Shown here: in pieces, positions 40,901-49,738 of the stretch | How positions within the stretch are numbered: position 1 is the first letter of the stretch | How the letters are laid out: each line of letters opens with the position of its first letter | Assembly (NCBI RefSeq): GCF_900070365.1 | Contig: NZ_LN850107.1 | Location: forward strand, 5,518,001-5,582,000 | Origin: Alloactinosynnema sp. L-07 | Lineage (GTDB): Bacteria > Actinomycetota > Actinomycetes > Mycobacteriales > Pseudonocardiaceae | Direction of reading: 5' to 3' | Length of the DNA stretch: 64,000 bases | Notes under the pieces: generated by a model | What the model was told of the DNA's origin: nothing | What the model saw: the letters and a program-made list of their open reading frames with translations, nothing else | The model's database searches: none | Made by a program: the position numbers and the translations under genes

Positions 40901-42438
40901 TCGCCCCCGTCGATGGTGAGCCGGGTGGGACTCGGCTGCAGGAGAAGAAGGTCCGCAAGCAGACCCAGTCGGCCAAGGTGGCCAAGGTCTTCGTTGGCAC
41001 CATGGCCGCCGTGGTCTTCCTCGCCACCGGGGCCGGGTGGGGGTTCAAGAAGGCGACCTCGGACAGCATCGACCATGTCCGCGCGCTCGACCCGAACTCC
41101 GCGTCCATCCAGAACGCCGAGGGGCAGCGCGGCGACGAGAACTTCCTCCTGGTCGGGTCCGACACCCGAGAGGGCGCGGCGAGCGAGGACGGCGTCGGCG
41201 ACGCCAACAAGGTTCCCGGTGCCCGGTCGGACACGATGATGATCGCGCACATCCCGGCCGACCGGTCCCGCGTGGTCATCGTCTCGTTCCCGCGTGACCT
41301 GGAGATCAACCGGCCGGACTGCGAGCGGTTCGACCCGAAGACCTCCGCCTACACCGGCGAGAACGTGGCGGGGCACAAGACCGCGAAGATGAACACGGCC
41401 TACCAGATGGGCGGGCCGCTCTGCGTCACCAAGGTCGTCCAGGGCATCTCGGGGCTGAAGATCACCCGGTTCATCGGCATCGACTTCAATGGCTTCAAGG
41501 GCATGGTCGACGCGGTCGACGGCGTCAACGTCTGCGTCGAGAAGCCCATGTTCGACACGTTCCTGAACAAGTGGATCGTCAAGGACGCGGGCAAGGACGT
41601 CGAACTGAAGGGCGACCAGGCGCTGGACTTCGTGCGCGCCCGACATGTTCGCGGCGACGTGACCTCCGACTATGGCCGGATCATCCGCCAGCAGCGATTC
41701 CTCTCTTCGTTGTTGCGCAAGGCGATGTCTGCCCAGGTGCTGCTCGACCCGGGCAAGCTGACCGGCTTCGCCAGTTCGTTCGCCGAGGCGACCTTCGGCG
41801 ACAACATCAACATCGACGCGCTGCTGCACCTCGGCCAGTCCATGCAGGGGCTCGACGCGGGCCGCGTCACCTTCATCACCGTCCCGACGGTCGGCGAGGC
41901 CAACCCCCGCGGCAACGAGACGCTGCTCAAGGAACCGACCGACGCACTGTTCCGCGCGATCATCAACGACCAGCCGCTGCCCGGTGAGAAGCCCGCCGCG
42001 CCGCCGCCCGCGTCCGGCAGCCCGCAGGCGCTGCCGCAGTCGGCGCCACTGCGCCAGGCCCAGCCGGTGGACCCGAAGACGCTCAAGATCCAGGTCCTCA
42101 ACGGCGGCAACCCGACCGGCGGCATCGCCAAGCGCACCGGCGACGCGCTGGCGGGGTTCGGCTACACCGTGGTCCACACCAACCCGGGTCCGACGGTGCC
42201 GAAGACCGTCGTGCGCTACGGCAAGGGCAACGAGGCGGCGGCCCAGACCCTGGCCTCGTCGGTCCCCGGCGCGCTCTTGGAGGAGACGCCGGGCGCTGGG
42301 ACCGCGCTCATCCTGATCCTCGGCCCGGACTTCAAGGGCAAGGTCGTCGCACCGTCCGGCACTGTGACGCAGCCGGAGCCGGAGAAGCTGCCCGCGAACT
42401 TGTCCACCGTGAACGGCGGAGACGTCTCCTGCGCGTGA
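37963..42438 (+). CDS. LCP (LytR-CpsA-Psr) family protein with a ~1000-residue disordered N-terminus
   Basis: This 1491-aa protein starts at GTG after AAGGAG. Residues 1-1005 are Pro/Gly/Arg-rich and repetitive, with units such as GQNRREL.EPAGQSRR, GAPRPMGDSAHTG and HPRPGETSQTGMRP. One membrane helix follows (VFVGTMAAVVFLATGAGWGF, about residues 1009-1028). The LCP catalytic domain (about 1058-1335) has NFLLVGSDTRE, RSDTMMIAHIP, VVIVSFPRDLEI and the arginine motif FVRARHVRGD. A LytR_C domain (about 1370-1465) has LKIQVLNGGNPTGG. LCP enzymes transfer lipid-linked polymers to peptidoglycan outside the cell. The block neighbour in M. tuberculosis (Rv0822c) also has a long N-terminus. Confidence 0.9.
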   Translation: MRDDHDPDGSPLAERPAQGGKRRAPDPAETPRKRRRSMEGAGGVSVSDLVERQNGSRPNLQPVPPAQVRPAETPSDPSRHQAPALAPDVDLSRSGRRRAAEEPEDRHSLADAFAGGNTGRRAIVEPEQATTGKRAKPEPTGKRAKPDTAEAPDHGRRAAETRTGRRAKPDPDGQPRPILHVPIPAEVAVQPGTVGHAKQNDHDAIGERGLPGAGQNIAGTGRGRNELAQPDTGQNRRELPEPAGQSRRGLAGPAPGQNRRELAEPAGQSRRAEPAASGRQGVEPGRLPAPEQARQPRHPSGPVANQATPRELPHTADHPRPTAHLAEPSASRPLPNGGERPRSDQSASHPLPGRRPDQARPAADGVPHGRPSENSQTDLRPLHNGDLGRPGERSATGMRPVAPGPGGVSPQGPRQGRPGDGLRPGESSLAGMRPVQPRPGTDGGQRFPSGEHPRSGGSGPRPLPGAPRPMGDSAHTGHQPIPGAPRPMVDGAHTHQQQAPNARPMNDGGPRPFGDGTHSGQHPALGTPRPMGDSAHNSRQQAPAGARPTNEGGPFGEAAHTGQHPAPGAPRPMSDSGPIGRQPGGPRPFGDGAPTGQLGARPMGDGGRTGQQPVPGGPRPIGDGGHTGRQPINSALAEHAPSGPTGARLRPAGEHGLPGADYPHGGDRPALAEHNASRPLDPASRNPVPGPGARPGETSLNGTRPPNGDPRNTGAYPRPGETSQTGIRPIAPGVQPRPGETSLPAMRPNGTGAHPRPGETSQTGMRPIAPDGTGAHPRPGEASLTGMRPVPPRPGADTGRPPTGAHPRPGEHNFPPGHPANAAQFADQGQRLGDPIAGRQQPNPDAARQPNPEQGEWQPDRLGGEVRIPRQQPPGQSSMPPRPPEPEEPRLTLTPPAAAPDAEIIGLTTEMEAIGEHTQKRRRVDETLARFSKVHDELKAEEKARKSKFGKLNPWAAQDAELNEHLDELAQLPGEQTALVAPVDGEPGGTRLQEKKVRKQTQSAKVAKVFVGTMAAVVFLATGAGWGFKKATSDSIDHVRALDPNSASIQNAEGQRGDENFLLVGSDTREGAASEDGVGDANKVPGARSDTMMIAHIPADRSRVVIVSFPRDLEINRPDCERFDPKTSAYTGENVAGHKTAKMNTAYQMGGPLCVTKVVQGISGLKITRFIGIDFNGFKGMVDAVDGVNVCVEKPMFDTFLNKWIVKDAGKDVELKGDQALDFVRARHVRGDVTSDYGRIIRQQRFLSSLLRKAMSAQVLLDPGKLTGFASSFAEATFGDNINIDALLHLGQSMQGLDAGRVTFITVPTVGEANPRGNETLLKEPTDALFRAIINDQPLPGEKPAAPPPASGSPQALPQSAPLRQAQPVDPKTLKIQVLNGGNPTGGIAKRTGDALAGFGYTVVHTNPGPTVPKTVVRYGKGNEAAAQTLASSVPGALLEETPGAGTALILILGPDFKGKVVAPSGTVTQPEPEKLPANLSTVNGGDVSCA

Positions 42439-42451
42439 TTCGTTGCGCGTG

Positions 42452-42473
42452 GTTCACCTCGGATTCATCCATC
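42452..42473 (+). promoter_or_regulatory. PHO box upstream of phoU
   Basis: Two 11-nt direct repeats, GTTCACCTCGG and ATTCATCCATC, match the actinobacterial PhoP binding pattern. They end 27 nt before the -10 TAGGCT (42501-42506). The same 27-nt gap is seen at the pst promoter. Confidence 0.65.
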
Positions 42474-42512
42474 GATAGGATGCGCAGGTGCCGGTCCCTC
42501 TAGGCTGTGGCC

Positions 42513-43181
42513 ATGCGTGAGGCTTACCATTCCGAACTCGGCGTGCTCGCCGACCAGCTCGCGGTTATGTGCGCCATGGTCGCCGAGGCGATGGAATTCG
42601 CCACGCGCGCGCTGATGGAGTCCGACCTTGGCATCGCCGAGCAGGTGATCAGCGGCGACCAGAAGATCGACGACGCCCGCTCCGCCTGTGAGGAGCACGC
42701 GTACTCGCTGCTGGCCTTGCAGGCCCCGGTCGCGACCGATCTGCGCACCGTCCTGGCCGCGATCCACGCCGCCGAGAGCCTGGAGCGCATGGGCGACCTG
42801 GCGCTGCACGTGGCCAAGGCCGCGCGGCGCAGGCACCCGGCGCCGGTGCTGCCGGACCCGATCAAGGGCTACTTCGCCGAGATGGGCCGGGTGGCGGTGA
42901 GCCTGGCGCGCAAGGCCGAGGACGTCATCCGCACCCAGGACATCGACGCCGCGCGCGCCCTCGAGGCCGACGACGACGAGATGGACGACCTGCACCGGCA
43001 CCTGTTCACGGTGATCATGGACAAGGACTGGTCGCACGGCGTCGCGTCCGCCGTCGACGTGACGCTGCTGGGCCGCTTCTATGAGCGCTACGCCGACCAC
43101 GCGGTCTCCGTGGCCAAGCGCGTCGTCTTCGTCGTCACCGGCCGGATGCCGGGCTCGGCCGACCAGGACGACGACCTGTAG
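42513..43181 (+). CDS. phoU: phosphate-signalling regulator PhoU
   Basis: This 222-aa protein has two PhoU repeats. The first contains MREAYHSELGVLADQLAVMC and the metal-binding type motif AAIHAAESLERMGDLALHVAK. The second contains DPIKGYFAEMGRVAVSLARK and VTLLGRFYERYADHAVSVAKR. PhoU couples the Pst transporter to the PhoR/PhoP two-component system and limits phosphate uptake. The start is ATG 42513: TAGGCT at 42501-42506 leaves six bases, so the mRNA is leaderless, and the upstream in-frame GTG at 42507 would lie before the transcription start. It is convergent with pstB beyond an inserted ESX cassette. Confidence 0.93.
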   Translation: MREAYHSELGVLADQLAVMCAMVAEAMEFATRALMESDLGIAEQVISGDQKIDDARSACEEHAYSLLALQAPVATDLRTVLAAIHAAESLERMGDLALHVAKAARRRHPAPVLPDPIKGYFAEMGRVAVSLARKAEDVIRTQDIDAARALEADDDEMDDLHRHLFTVIMDKDWSHGVASAVDVTLLGRFYERYADHAVSVAKRVVFVVTGRMPGSADQDDDL

Positions 43182-43187
43182 AACCCA

Positions 43188-43351
43188 AGTGTCCCGAGTC
43201 GGAAGTTCGGCGCCAGATCCGGTGATCCGCGTGGTGGCTGGGCGTGCCGCGTGGAATGTCGTAGTACCGGGTTGTACTTGGCGTTTCGCGCGGTGCGGCC
43301 AGGCGCCGCGCGGGCGCCGGAGGTGGTGTCGAACTTCCGACTCGGGACACT
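43188..43351. repeat. MITE-like element with perfect 22-bp terminal inverted repeats
   Basis: The sequence at 43188-43209 (starting AGTGTCCCGAGTCGG) is repeated exactly in reverse complement at 43330-43351. The inner 120 nt is GC-rich, has no gene and folds further (CGCGCGG/CCGCGCG-type pairs). It lies between phoU and the convergent EspG gene, at the border of the ESX cassette. It could be a non-autonomous mobile element or a bidirectional terminator. No clear target-site duplication is seen. Confidence 0.8.
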
Positions 43352-43353
43352 AG

Positions 43354-44118
43354 CTACCGCCGCGGCGCCGCCGAGTCGATCAGCTCACCGAGCTGCTGGG
43401 CGAGGCGCGCGCTGTCGGCCGGGGAGTACGTCGCGCGCACCTCGCCGTCCGGGTTCGGGCGAGAGATCGTCAGGTAGCGGCCCGCGTCGGTGTCGATCCA
43501 GCCGACGTTGCCCGCGTCGAGTTCGCGCCCGTGCCTGCCGCGCGCGCTGACGGCGAAGAACCCGAAGCCCTTGCGCGGGCGTTCCAGCATGGTCGCGGCC
43601 ATCCGCAGCTGCGCGTCCGACGTCGAGCGCGGTGCGCGGACCTGCTGGACGAACCCGTCCGACTTGGGCTGCGGCGCGGCTTCGACGACCTGCACGGACT
43701 GGCCGGGCCCCGCCGCCATGCTCGGCAGCAGCGCGACCAGCGCCCTGGCCAGCCCGGTCGGGCTGATCAGCTCGAAGCGGATGCTCTGCCCCTCCAGCAC
43801 GGCCAAGACCGCGGTCGGCCCGGCCGCCGCGGCACGGGCCCGCACCGGGCGGTCCTTGTCAACGCTGCCGAGCATGCCGATGCCGATGTCGTGGTCGCCG
43901 GTGACGGTGATCGCCGCCTCGACGTCCGGGTCGATCTTGTTGCGGTGGATCAGTCCGCGGTTGGCCAAGTCGGTGAACACCGCCTTGGCGATGCGCTCCC
44001 GATCTTCTTGGAGCTGGCCGAAACTGGGGATCTGGAAGGGAAACTGCCGACAGTTGACGCCCAGGACCTGCGAGAGCATGTCCACCGCCGCCAGCGACAG
44101 CGAGAACGACCTTGGCAT
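43354..44118 (-). CDS. EspG-like ESX secretion-associated chaperone
   Basis: This 254-aa protein begins SFSLSLAAVDMLSQVLGVNC. It has the EspG-type features IRFELISPTGLARALVALLP and the C-terminal VGWIDTDAGRYLTISRPNPD, then a helix with SARLAQQLGELIDS. EspG proteins bind PE/PPE-type substrates in the cytosol and keep them soluble for ESX secretion. The gene lies 7 nt downstream of a PPE-like gene in the same operon, exactly the expected partner. No ESX machinery gene (eccB-eccE, mycP) is in the window. Confidence 0.85.
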   Translation of the reverse strand: MPRSFSLSLAAVDMLSQVLGVNCRQFPFQIPSFGQLQEDRERIAKAVFTDLANRGLIHRNKIDPDVEAAITVTGDHDIGIGMLGSVDKDRPVRARAAAAGPTAVLAVLEGQSIRFELISPTGLARALVALLPSMAAGPGQSVQVVEAAPQPKSDGFVQQVRAPRSTSDAQLRMAATMLERPRKGFGFFAVSARGRHGRELDAGNVGWIDTDAGRYLTISRPNPDGEVRATYSPADSARLAQQLGELIDSAAPRR

Positions 44119-44125
44119 GTGCTGG

Positions 44126-45784
44126 TCAGCCGCCGATCACAGGTGGCGCGGTCATCTCGTCGGTGCCGAACATCGCATCCGGGTCGGCTTCGACCAAATA
44201 GGACGGACGCTGGTGTTCCTCGTCCTCGCCGCCCTGCCCGCGCCCGCCGCCACCCATGCCGCCGCCCATGCCCGCACCGGCGCCGCCACGGCCCGCCGCG
44301 GCGCCACCGCGCCCACCGGTCGCCGCGTGCTCAGCCGCCAAGGCACCGGCGCCTGCGCCCGGCATCACGCCGGACCCGACCCCACGGCCACCCGCGCCAC
44401 CCGCCGCGCCGAGTCCACCGCCGCCGCCGCCGAGGCCGCCACCCGGACCGAAGCCCGCACGGCCACCGCCACCGCTTCCACCGCCGCCGCGACCGGAGCG
44501 GGCGCTGTCATCGCCGCCCATCCCTGGTCCCATCGGCCCGGGACCCATCGGCGGCATCCCGCCGGGAAAGCCGCCCTGGTTGTGTCCGCCACCGCCAGGG
44601 AGCTGCGAGCCGCCGCCGGGCCCCTGGGGCAGACCGCCGTCGAAGCCACCGGGATTGGTGCCCGCGCCGCCGCCGGGCGGCCGGGGGATCGGCCCGACAC
44701 CGCTGCCGGAGCCGCCGCCGGTACCGCCGGACCCGCTTCCAGAACCGCCGCCGCCGGACGGAGGGTTCGTGCCGCCGGGCTGGATCGAGCCGGAGCCGGT
44801 GCCGGTGGAGCCCGTACCGGTGCCGGTGCCGCCGTTGACGTCGACGCCGTTGCCACCGGGCTTCTTCGTCCCGTCACCTTCGCCCGGATTCCCGGGGTCG
44901 CCCGTGCCGCCCCCACCCATCGTCGGCGGCGCCGCGAACGCGGGCATCGTCGACGAACTCCCCAAGGCGCCGTCGTAGGTGCCGACCACGCGGGCGGCCT
45001 CCTGGTGGGCGGCCTGGCTCTCCCGGTAGTCGTTCATGTAGGTGGCGTACTTGCGCATCATGTCGAGCGGGTTGGTCGTGGTCGCCAGGTCCCGATTGGC
45101 CGCGTCGGCGTCGAAGGGCTTCTCCTCCGGCATCGAGTTCTTGGCCTCGGCCAGCGCGGCGGCCTGAAGGGAGGTCTGCGTCCCCGCCAGCTGCGCGCTC
45201 TGCCCGGCCGTGCCGACCCAGTTGCCGACATCGGCCATGAACTTGCGGGCCTGGTCGCCCGCCTGCCCCTGCCAGTCGGCCTGGCTGTTGTTGATCGCCG
45301 AGGCCACATCGGTCTGGAACTTCGTCATCGCGTTGCCCGCGCTGAGATACAGGTCGCCCATCTCGCCGACCTGATCCGGATCCACACCCTCGGTCACCAT
45401 CGGCTTGAGCGCCGAATGGTCATAGCTCAGATAGTTGCTCTGCTGCATCCCCGGCGGCGGCCGCGTGTCGACCCCGGCGGCGAGCTGCCGGGCCTGCGCG
45501 CTCATCTCCTGGTTGTACTGGTCGTTGACGTCGCTGTTGCGGGTGAACCGCTTCCAGATCTCCCACCAGCTCGAGTTCTCGATGTCCTGGTCGACCCGCT
45601 GCTCGGCCTCCTGCTGCACCTGGTCACGGGTGTCGGAGGTGCCGCGGCGGTCGATGTAGAGGGCACTGTTGGGATCGTAGGTCGGGTCATACGCCGGGTT
45701 GCCGGTCTGCCCGTTCCGCGAGACCTCCACGGTCGTCGGATCCGCCTTGGGCGGCGTGACGCCGGTCCGAACCGGTCCTGGCAT
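44126..45784 (-). CDS. PPE/WXG100-like ESX substrate with Gly-rich tail
   Basis: This 552-aa protein has a charged N-terminus and then a long helical part (residues ~60-280). That part includes a WxG-type turn, NNSQADWQGQAGDQARKFMA, and a second helix pair. The C-terminal half is very Gly/Pro-rich (GGGSGSGVGPIPRPPGGGAG and similar), as in secreted PPE-MPTR-like proteins. It is probably exported as a complex by an ESX/type VII system. RBS GGGAGG precedes the ATG at 45784. The family name is inferred from context and helical pattern, since no exact PPE motif is visible. Confidence 0.75.
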   Translation of the reverse strand: MPGPVRTGVTPPKADPTTVEVSRNGQTGNPAYDPTYDPNSALYIDRRGTSDTRDQVQQEAEQRVDQDIENSSWWEIWKRFTRNSDVNDQYNQEMSAQARQLAAGVDTRPPPGMQQSNYLSYDHSALKPMVTEGVDPDQVGEMGDLYLSAGNAMTKFQTDVASAINNSQADWQGQAGDQARKFMADVGNWVGTAGQSAQLAGTQTSLQAAALAEAKNSMPEEKPFDADAANRDLATTTNPLDMMRKYATYMNDYRESQAAHQEAARVVGTYDGALGSSSTMPAFAAPPTMGGGGTGDPGNPGEGDGTKKPGGNGVDVNGGTGTGTGSTGTGSGSIQPGGTNPPSGGGGSGSGSGGTGGGSGSGVGPIPRPPGGGAGTNPGGFDGGLPQGPGGGSQLPGGGGHNQGGFPGGMPPMGPGPMGPGMGGDDSARSGRGGGGSGGGGRAGFGPGGGLGGGGGGLGAAGGAGGRGVGSGVMPGAGAGALAAEHAATGGRGGAAAGRGGAGAGMGGGMGGGGRGQGGEDEEHQRPSYLVEADPDAMFGTDEMTAPPVIGG

Positions 45785-45807
45785 GGTGACTCAACCTCCC
45801 ACTCTGG

Positions 45808-46362
45808 TCAGGGCAGTTCAGGTTCGACAAGCTTGGCGGCTTCGAGCGCGGCAGGGCACAGCTTCTCGCCGGAAGATCCCAGCGCCTGCACATCGACCCT
45901 GGACTTCGCGGAGATCTCAATGGACACGGCGCATCCGGCCCCTTGGCCGCGCAGCGTCCGCACCGCCTTGCGGGAGCCCACCGTCAGCGGAGTCGGGTTG
46001 CCGTCGCCCTTCACGTCGCTGAGGCCGAGCGTCTCGAAGAGTGCGACGGCGAAGGTGTAGCTGTCGGCGATGCTGTCCTTCTCCACGCGCCACTGACAGC
46101 TCCGCGCCTTGCCGATCGTTTCCGCCGTGCCAGGCTTCTTGATCCCCAGCGCGCCCATCGCGGACTCGTCGAGCAGGTCACACGGCTGTACCGCCTTGAG
46201 TGGCGAATCCGCGGGCGACGTCGGCGCCGACGACGTGCCGTTCTGCTTCGTCGTCGTGGTCGTCCCAGTCTTCGACGCCGCTGTCGGCTCGCCGGGCGTC
46301 TCGTCGGAGCACGCCGACGCCGACAGTGCGACAACGGCCATGACGAGAAGCGCCCGCTTCAC
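45808..46362 (-). CDS. DUF3558-type lipoprotein
   Basis: This 184-aa protein has a lipoprotein signal with lipobox ALSASAC, then a Thr/Ser-rich linker and a DUF3558-like domain (VQPCDLLDESAMGALGIKKP, SCQWRVEKDSIADSYTFAVA, GCAVSIEISAKSRVDVQ). The paired Cys are typical. It is common beside ESX-associated genes in Actinobacteria. GTG 46362 is chosen for its GGGGGA RBS; a GTG at 46383 overlaps the previous stop. Confidence 0.82.
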   Translation of the reverse strand: MKRALLVMAVVALSASACSDETPGEPTAASKTGTTTTTKQNGTSSAPTSPADSPLKAVQPCDLLDESAMGALGIKKPGTAETIGKARSCQWRVEKDSIADSYTFAVALFETLGLSDVKGDGNPTPLTVGSRKAVRTLRGQGAGCAVSIEISAKSRVDVQALGSSGEKLCPAALEAAKLVEPELP

Positions 46363-46382
46363 GGACTTGTCCCCCGAGATCA

Positions 46383-46766
46383 CTAGTACTTGCCCGCTTC
46401 CGAGGTGTCAGTGTGCTGGTAGTTGGCCATCGCCTGCTTGATGCCCTTCTCGGCTTCGAGCAGGGAGGCGCGGAACTGCTTGAGCTGGGTGTTGAACCCC
46501 TGCGAGTCGTTGGCGACCTGCTGCAGGTAGGGCTTCATGACCGAGGCACCGTTGCTGTCGCCCAGCATCGGCTGTTCGTTGAGCAGAGCCAACCGGGTGG
46601 CTTCACCGTCGACCCAGGTCGCCATGTCGCGGATCGCGGCCAGCAGGGCGGCGCCGCCCTGTTCGTTGACGGAGAAGGCGCCCGAGGCGGCGCCCGCAGC
46701 GAAGTCGGACATGGATTTGCCGATGGTGCTGCCCAGCGGCGAGCCGCCCGCGTCGTCGACGTACAT
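46383..46766 (-). CDS. small helical ESX-associated protein
   Basis: This 127-aa protein begins MYVDDAGGSPLGSTIGKSMS. Long amphipathic helices follow (ALLAAIRDMATWVDGEATRL, QVANDSQGFNTQLKQFRASL). The C-terminal YQHTDTSEAGKY contains a YxxxD/E-like element (Y, then TSE), as in ESX export signals. It may be the PE-like partner of the PPE-like protein two genes downstream. It is the first gene of the four-gene cassette. RBS GGGGA precedes the ATG at 46766. Confidence 0.7.
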   Translation of the reverse strand: MYVDDAGGSPLGSTIGKSMSDFAAGAASGAFSVNEQGGAALLAAIRDMATWVDGEATRLALLNEQPMLGDSNGASVMKPYLQQVANDSQGFNTQLKQFRASLLEAEKGIKQAMANYQHTDTSEAGKY

Positions 46767-46878
46767 GTGGTCCCCTAAGTCCGATCGGCTCCCAGACCCC
46801 ACTGGCACGGTACCAATCGCCCGGGAAGTCCGTCTTCGATGTGACGAAATGACCGCTTCCGTGGTTCCCCGGAGACGG

Positions 46879-46913
46879 CGAGGTCCCCCGCATGGACCAC
46901 GCGGGGGACCTCG
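46879..46913 (-). terminator. hairpin terminator of the pst operon
   Basis: A 13-bp perfect stem (46879-46891 with 46901-46913) closes over a 9-nt loop 15 nt after the pstB stop. There is no U-tract. Confidence 0.75.
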
Positions 46914-46928
46914 AAACCGAACGACAGA

Positions 46929-47705
46929 TCAGCCGAAGCGGCCCGAGATGTAGTCCTCGGTGGCCTTCTGGCCGGGGTTGGAGAAGATCCGCTCGGTGTC
47001 GTCGATCTCGACGAGCCGACCCGGCTGGCCGACGCCCGCCAGGTTGAAGAACGCGGTCTGGTCGCTCACCCGGGCGGCCTGCTGCATGTTGTGGGTGACG
47101 ATCACGATCGTGTAGTCCTTCTTCAGCTCGCCGATCAGGTCCTCGATCGCCAGCGTGGAGATCGGGTCCAGGGCCGAGCAAGGCTCGTCCATCAGCAGGA
47201 CGTCCGGCTGGACCGCGATGGCCCTGGCGATGCACAGACGCTGCTGCTGACCACCGGAGAGCCCGCCGCCGGGCTTGGTGAGGCGGTCCTTGACCTCGGT
47301 CCACAGGTTGGCCCCGCGCAGTGCGCGTTCGGCGACCTCGTCGAGCTTCTTCTTGTCGCGTTCGCCCGCGAGCTTGAGGCCCGCGACGACGTTGTCCCGG
47401 ATGGACATCGTCGGGAACGGGTTCGGGCGCTGGAAGACCATGCCGATGGTGCGGCGGACGGACACCGGGTCGACGGTGGAGGCGTAGATGTCCTCACCGT
47501 CGAGCTGCACCTTGCCCTCGGCGCGGGCGCCGGGGATCACCTCGTGCATCCGGTTGAGCGACCGCAGGACGGTCGACTTGCCGCAGCCCGACGGGCCGAT
47601 GAACGCGGTGACGTTGCGCGGCGGCACCTGCAGTGAGACCCCGTCGACGGCGTGGAACTTGCCGTAGTAGAGGTTCAGGTCTTTGACATCGATGCGCTTG
47701 GCCAT
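46929..47705 (-). CDS. pstB: phosphate ABC transporter ATP-binding protein PstB
   Basis: This 258-aa protein has Walker [20 protein letters not shown], the Q-loop in [11 protein letters not shown], the ABC signature [14 protein letters not shown], Walker [14 protein letters not shown] and switch His in [11 protein letters not shown]. It powers high-affinity phosphate import with PstC and PstA. It is the last gene of the leftward pstSCAB operon, 17 nt after pstA. Confidence 0.97.
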   Translation of the reverse strand: MAKRIDVKDLNLYYGKFHAVDGVSLQVPPRNVTAFIGPSGCGKSTVLRSLNRMHEVIPGARAEGKVQLDGEDIYASTVDPVSVRRTIGMVFQRPNPFPTMSIRDNVVAGLKLAGERDKKKLDEVAERALRGANLWTEVKDRLTKPGGGLSGGQQQRLCIARAIAVQPDVLLMDEPCSALDPISTLAIEDLIGELKKDYTIVIVTHNMQQAARVSDQTAFFNLAGVGQPGRLVEIDDTERIFSNPGQKATEDYISGRFG

Positions 47706-47722
47706 GGTGGTCTACCGCCCGC

Positions 47723-48634
47723 TCACTTGGTCTTCAGGGAGGTCATCTTGGAGATCAGGGATCCCAGCAGGTTGAACACGGTGATGATGAGGATCAGCGT
47801 GACCGCCGCCCCCCACACCCGTGCCTCGCCGACCTCGTTGGTGGTCAGCCGCTCGGAGGTCATGAGCAGCGGCAGCGACGCCATGCTCCCGCCGAACGGG
47901 TTGTAGTTGATGAAGGTCGTGTAGCCGACCAGGACCAGCACCGGCGCCGTCTCGCCCATGACGCGGGCGATGGCCAGCGAGATGCCGGTGATGATGCCGG
48001 ACATCGCGGTCGGGATGACGATCTTGACGATGGTCTTCCACTTGGGGATGCCCAGCGCGTACGCGGCTTCCCGCAGCTCGTCCGGGACGATCTTGAGGAG
48101 TTCCTCGGTGGTGCGCACGACGACCGGGATCATCAGCAGGACCAGGGCCAGCGACACGGCGAAGGCGCTGCGCGGCTGGCCCATCGTGGTGATCCACAGC
48201 GCGTAGATGAACAGCGCCGCGACGATCGACGGGACACCGGAGAGGATGTCGACGGTGAAGGTCACGGCCTTGGCCAGCCGGGAGCGCTTGCCGTACTCGA
48301 CCAGGTAGATCGCGACCATGATCGCGATCGGGACCGCGATGACGGCGCAGATCAGGCCTTGGTACAAGGTGCCGAGGATCGCGTGGTAGACGCCGCCGCC
48401 GAACTGGCGCGAGGTCAGGCCCGCCAGCGACTTCTGCCACCAGTCGCCGCTGAGGACGTGTTCGAAGCCCTTGCTGATGACCGTGATCAGCAGCCATACC
48501 AGTGGGGCCAGCGCGACCACGAAGGTCGAGCAGACGAGGATCGTGGCGATCCGGTTCTTCAGCTTGCGGGCGCCGCTGAGCTGCTGGAACGCGGGCGCGG
48601 TCGCGGGCCGGTCGTAGTCTGTCGCGGTTGTCAT
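47723..48634 (-). CDS. pstA: phosphate ABC transporter permease PstA
   Basis: This 303-aa protein has six membrane helices, for example [20 protein letters not shown] and [15 protein letters not shown]. The permease EAA-type loop is [20 protein letters not shown], then [20 protein letters not shown]. The start is the ATG at 48632-48634, which overlaps the pstC stop (ATGA). A longer upstream open frame is out of register with the known family start. Confidence 0.95.
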   Translation of the reverse strand: MTTATDYDRPATAPAFQQLSGARKLKNRIATILVCSTFVVALAPLVWLLITVISKGFEHVLSGDWWQKSLAGLTSRQFGGGVYHAILGTLYQGLICAVIAVPIAIMVAIYLVEYGKRSRLAKAVTFTVDILSGVPSIVAALFIYALWITTMGQPRSAFAVSLALVLLMIPVVVRTTEELLKIVPDELREAAYALGIPKWKTIVKIVIPTAMSGIITGISLAIARVMGETAPVLVLVGYTTFINYNPFGGSMASLPLLMTSERLTTNEVGEARVWGAAVTLILIITVFNLLGSLISKMTSLKTK

Positions 48635-49704
48635 TCGTACTCCTTGTGACCCGCGATGATGGCCCTGGCGAACGCGTTCACCACGAAGGTGAGCACGAAC
48701 AGCACGAGACCGGCTGCGATGTAGGCGCCCGCGCCGCGCGGGTCGTTGAACTCCTGCGCCGCTCGGGCGATCTTCGATGCGATGGTGTCGCCGCCGTCGA
48801 ACAGGCTCCAGCTGAAGTGCTGGGTGGTCGCCGAGAGGATGATCAGGACCGCGATGGTCTCGCCGAGCGCGCGGCCGAGGCCCAGCATCGACGCACTGAT
48901 GTAGCCCGCCTTGCCGAACGGCAGGACCGTCGTGCGCACGACCTCCCACTTGGTGGCGCCGAGCGCGAGGGCGCCCTCGACCTGCATCGGCGGGGTCCGG
49001 TCGAACACCTCGCGGCTGATCGCGGTGATGATCGGCAGGAGCATGACCGCCAGGACGATGCCCGCGGTGAAGATGGTCTGGCCGATGCCCAGGTCGGAGC
49101 TGCCCTTGGCGAAGATCGGGATGAACCCGAGGGACTCGTTGAGCCACTTGGTGAACGGGGCCAGCGCGGGTGCCAGGACGTAGGCGCCCCACAGGCCGTA
49201 GATGATGGACGGCACCGCGGCGAGCAGGTCGATCACGTAGGCGAACGGCCTGGCCAGCTTGCGCGGGGCGTACTGGGTGAGGAACAGGGCGATGCCCAGC
49301 GACACCGGCATCGCGATCAGCAACGCGAACAGCGAGCTGAACACGGTGACGAGCAGCAGGTCGAGCACACCGAAGGCCAGGTCGGCCGGGTCGGCGTTCC
49401 AGTCCCGGCTGAACAGGAAGTTCGCCTTGTTGTCGGTGAGCGACGGGATGGCCTGGATCAGCAGGAAGACGCCGATCAGCGCGATCATCGCCACGACGAA
49501 GACGCCGGATCCGACCGTCAGCGCCTTGAAGATGCGGTCACCTGGTCTGGTGACCACTTTGGCCGGGACGGTGGTCCCGGTCGGGGGCCCTCCCGCGCCT
49601 TGCACATTGGAAGAGATCTTGGCCTCCGCGTCGCTGGTGGAAGCCGAACCGCCCCGTGACCCGGCAAGGGTCACGGGGCGCTCGACCGAGACGGGGTCGC
49701 TCAT
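48631..49704 (-). CDS. pstC: phosphate ABC transporter permease PstC
   Basis: This 357-aa protein has a polar N-terminal extension of about 55 residues, then six membrane helices ([36 protein letters not shown]). The coupling loop contains [20 protein letters not shown]. It forms the phosphate channel with PstA. It lies 34 nt downstream of pstS and overlaps pstA by 4 nt. Confidence 0.95.
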   Translation of the reverse strand: MSDPVSVERPVTLAGSRGGSASTSDAEAKISSNVQGAGGPPTGTTVPAKVVTRPGDRIFKALTVGSGVFVVAMIALIGVFLLIQAIPSLTDNKANFLFSRDWNADPADLAFGVLDLLLVTVFSSLFALLIAMPVSLGIALFLTQYAPRKLARPFAYVIDLLAAVPSIIYGLWGAYVLAPALAPFTKWLNESLGFIPIFAKGSSDLGIGQTIFTAGIVLAVMLLPIITAISREVFDRTPPMQVEGALALGATKWEVVRTTVLPFGKAGYISASMLGLGRALGETIAVLIILSATTQHFSWSLFDGGDTIASKIARAAQEFNDPRGAGAYIAAGLVLFVLTFVVNAFARAIIAGHKEYE

Positions 49705-49738
49705 CGCTTTCGCCCGTTCAGAGTGTGCCGGCTGCTGA

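Noticed and set aside
44256..44978. 240-aa Pro-rich plus-strand frame opposite the PPE-like Gly-rich tail
   Set aside because: Mirror image of Gly codons (GGN read as CCN); no independent evidence.
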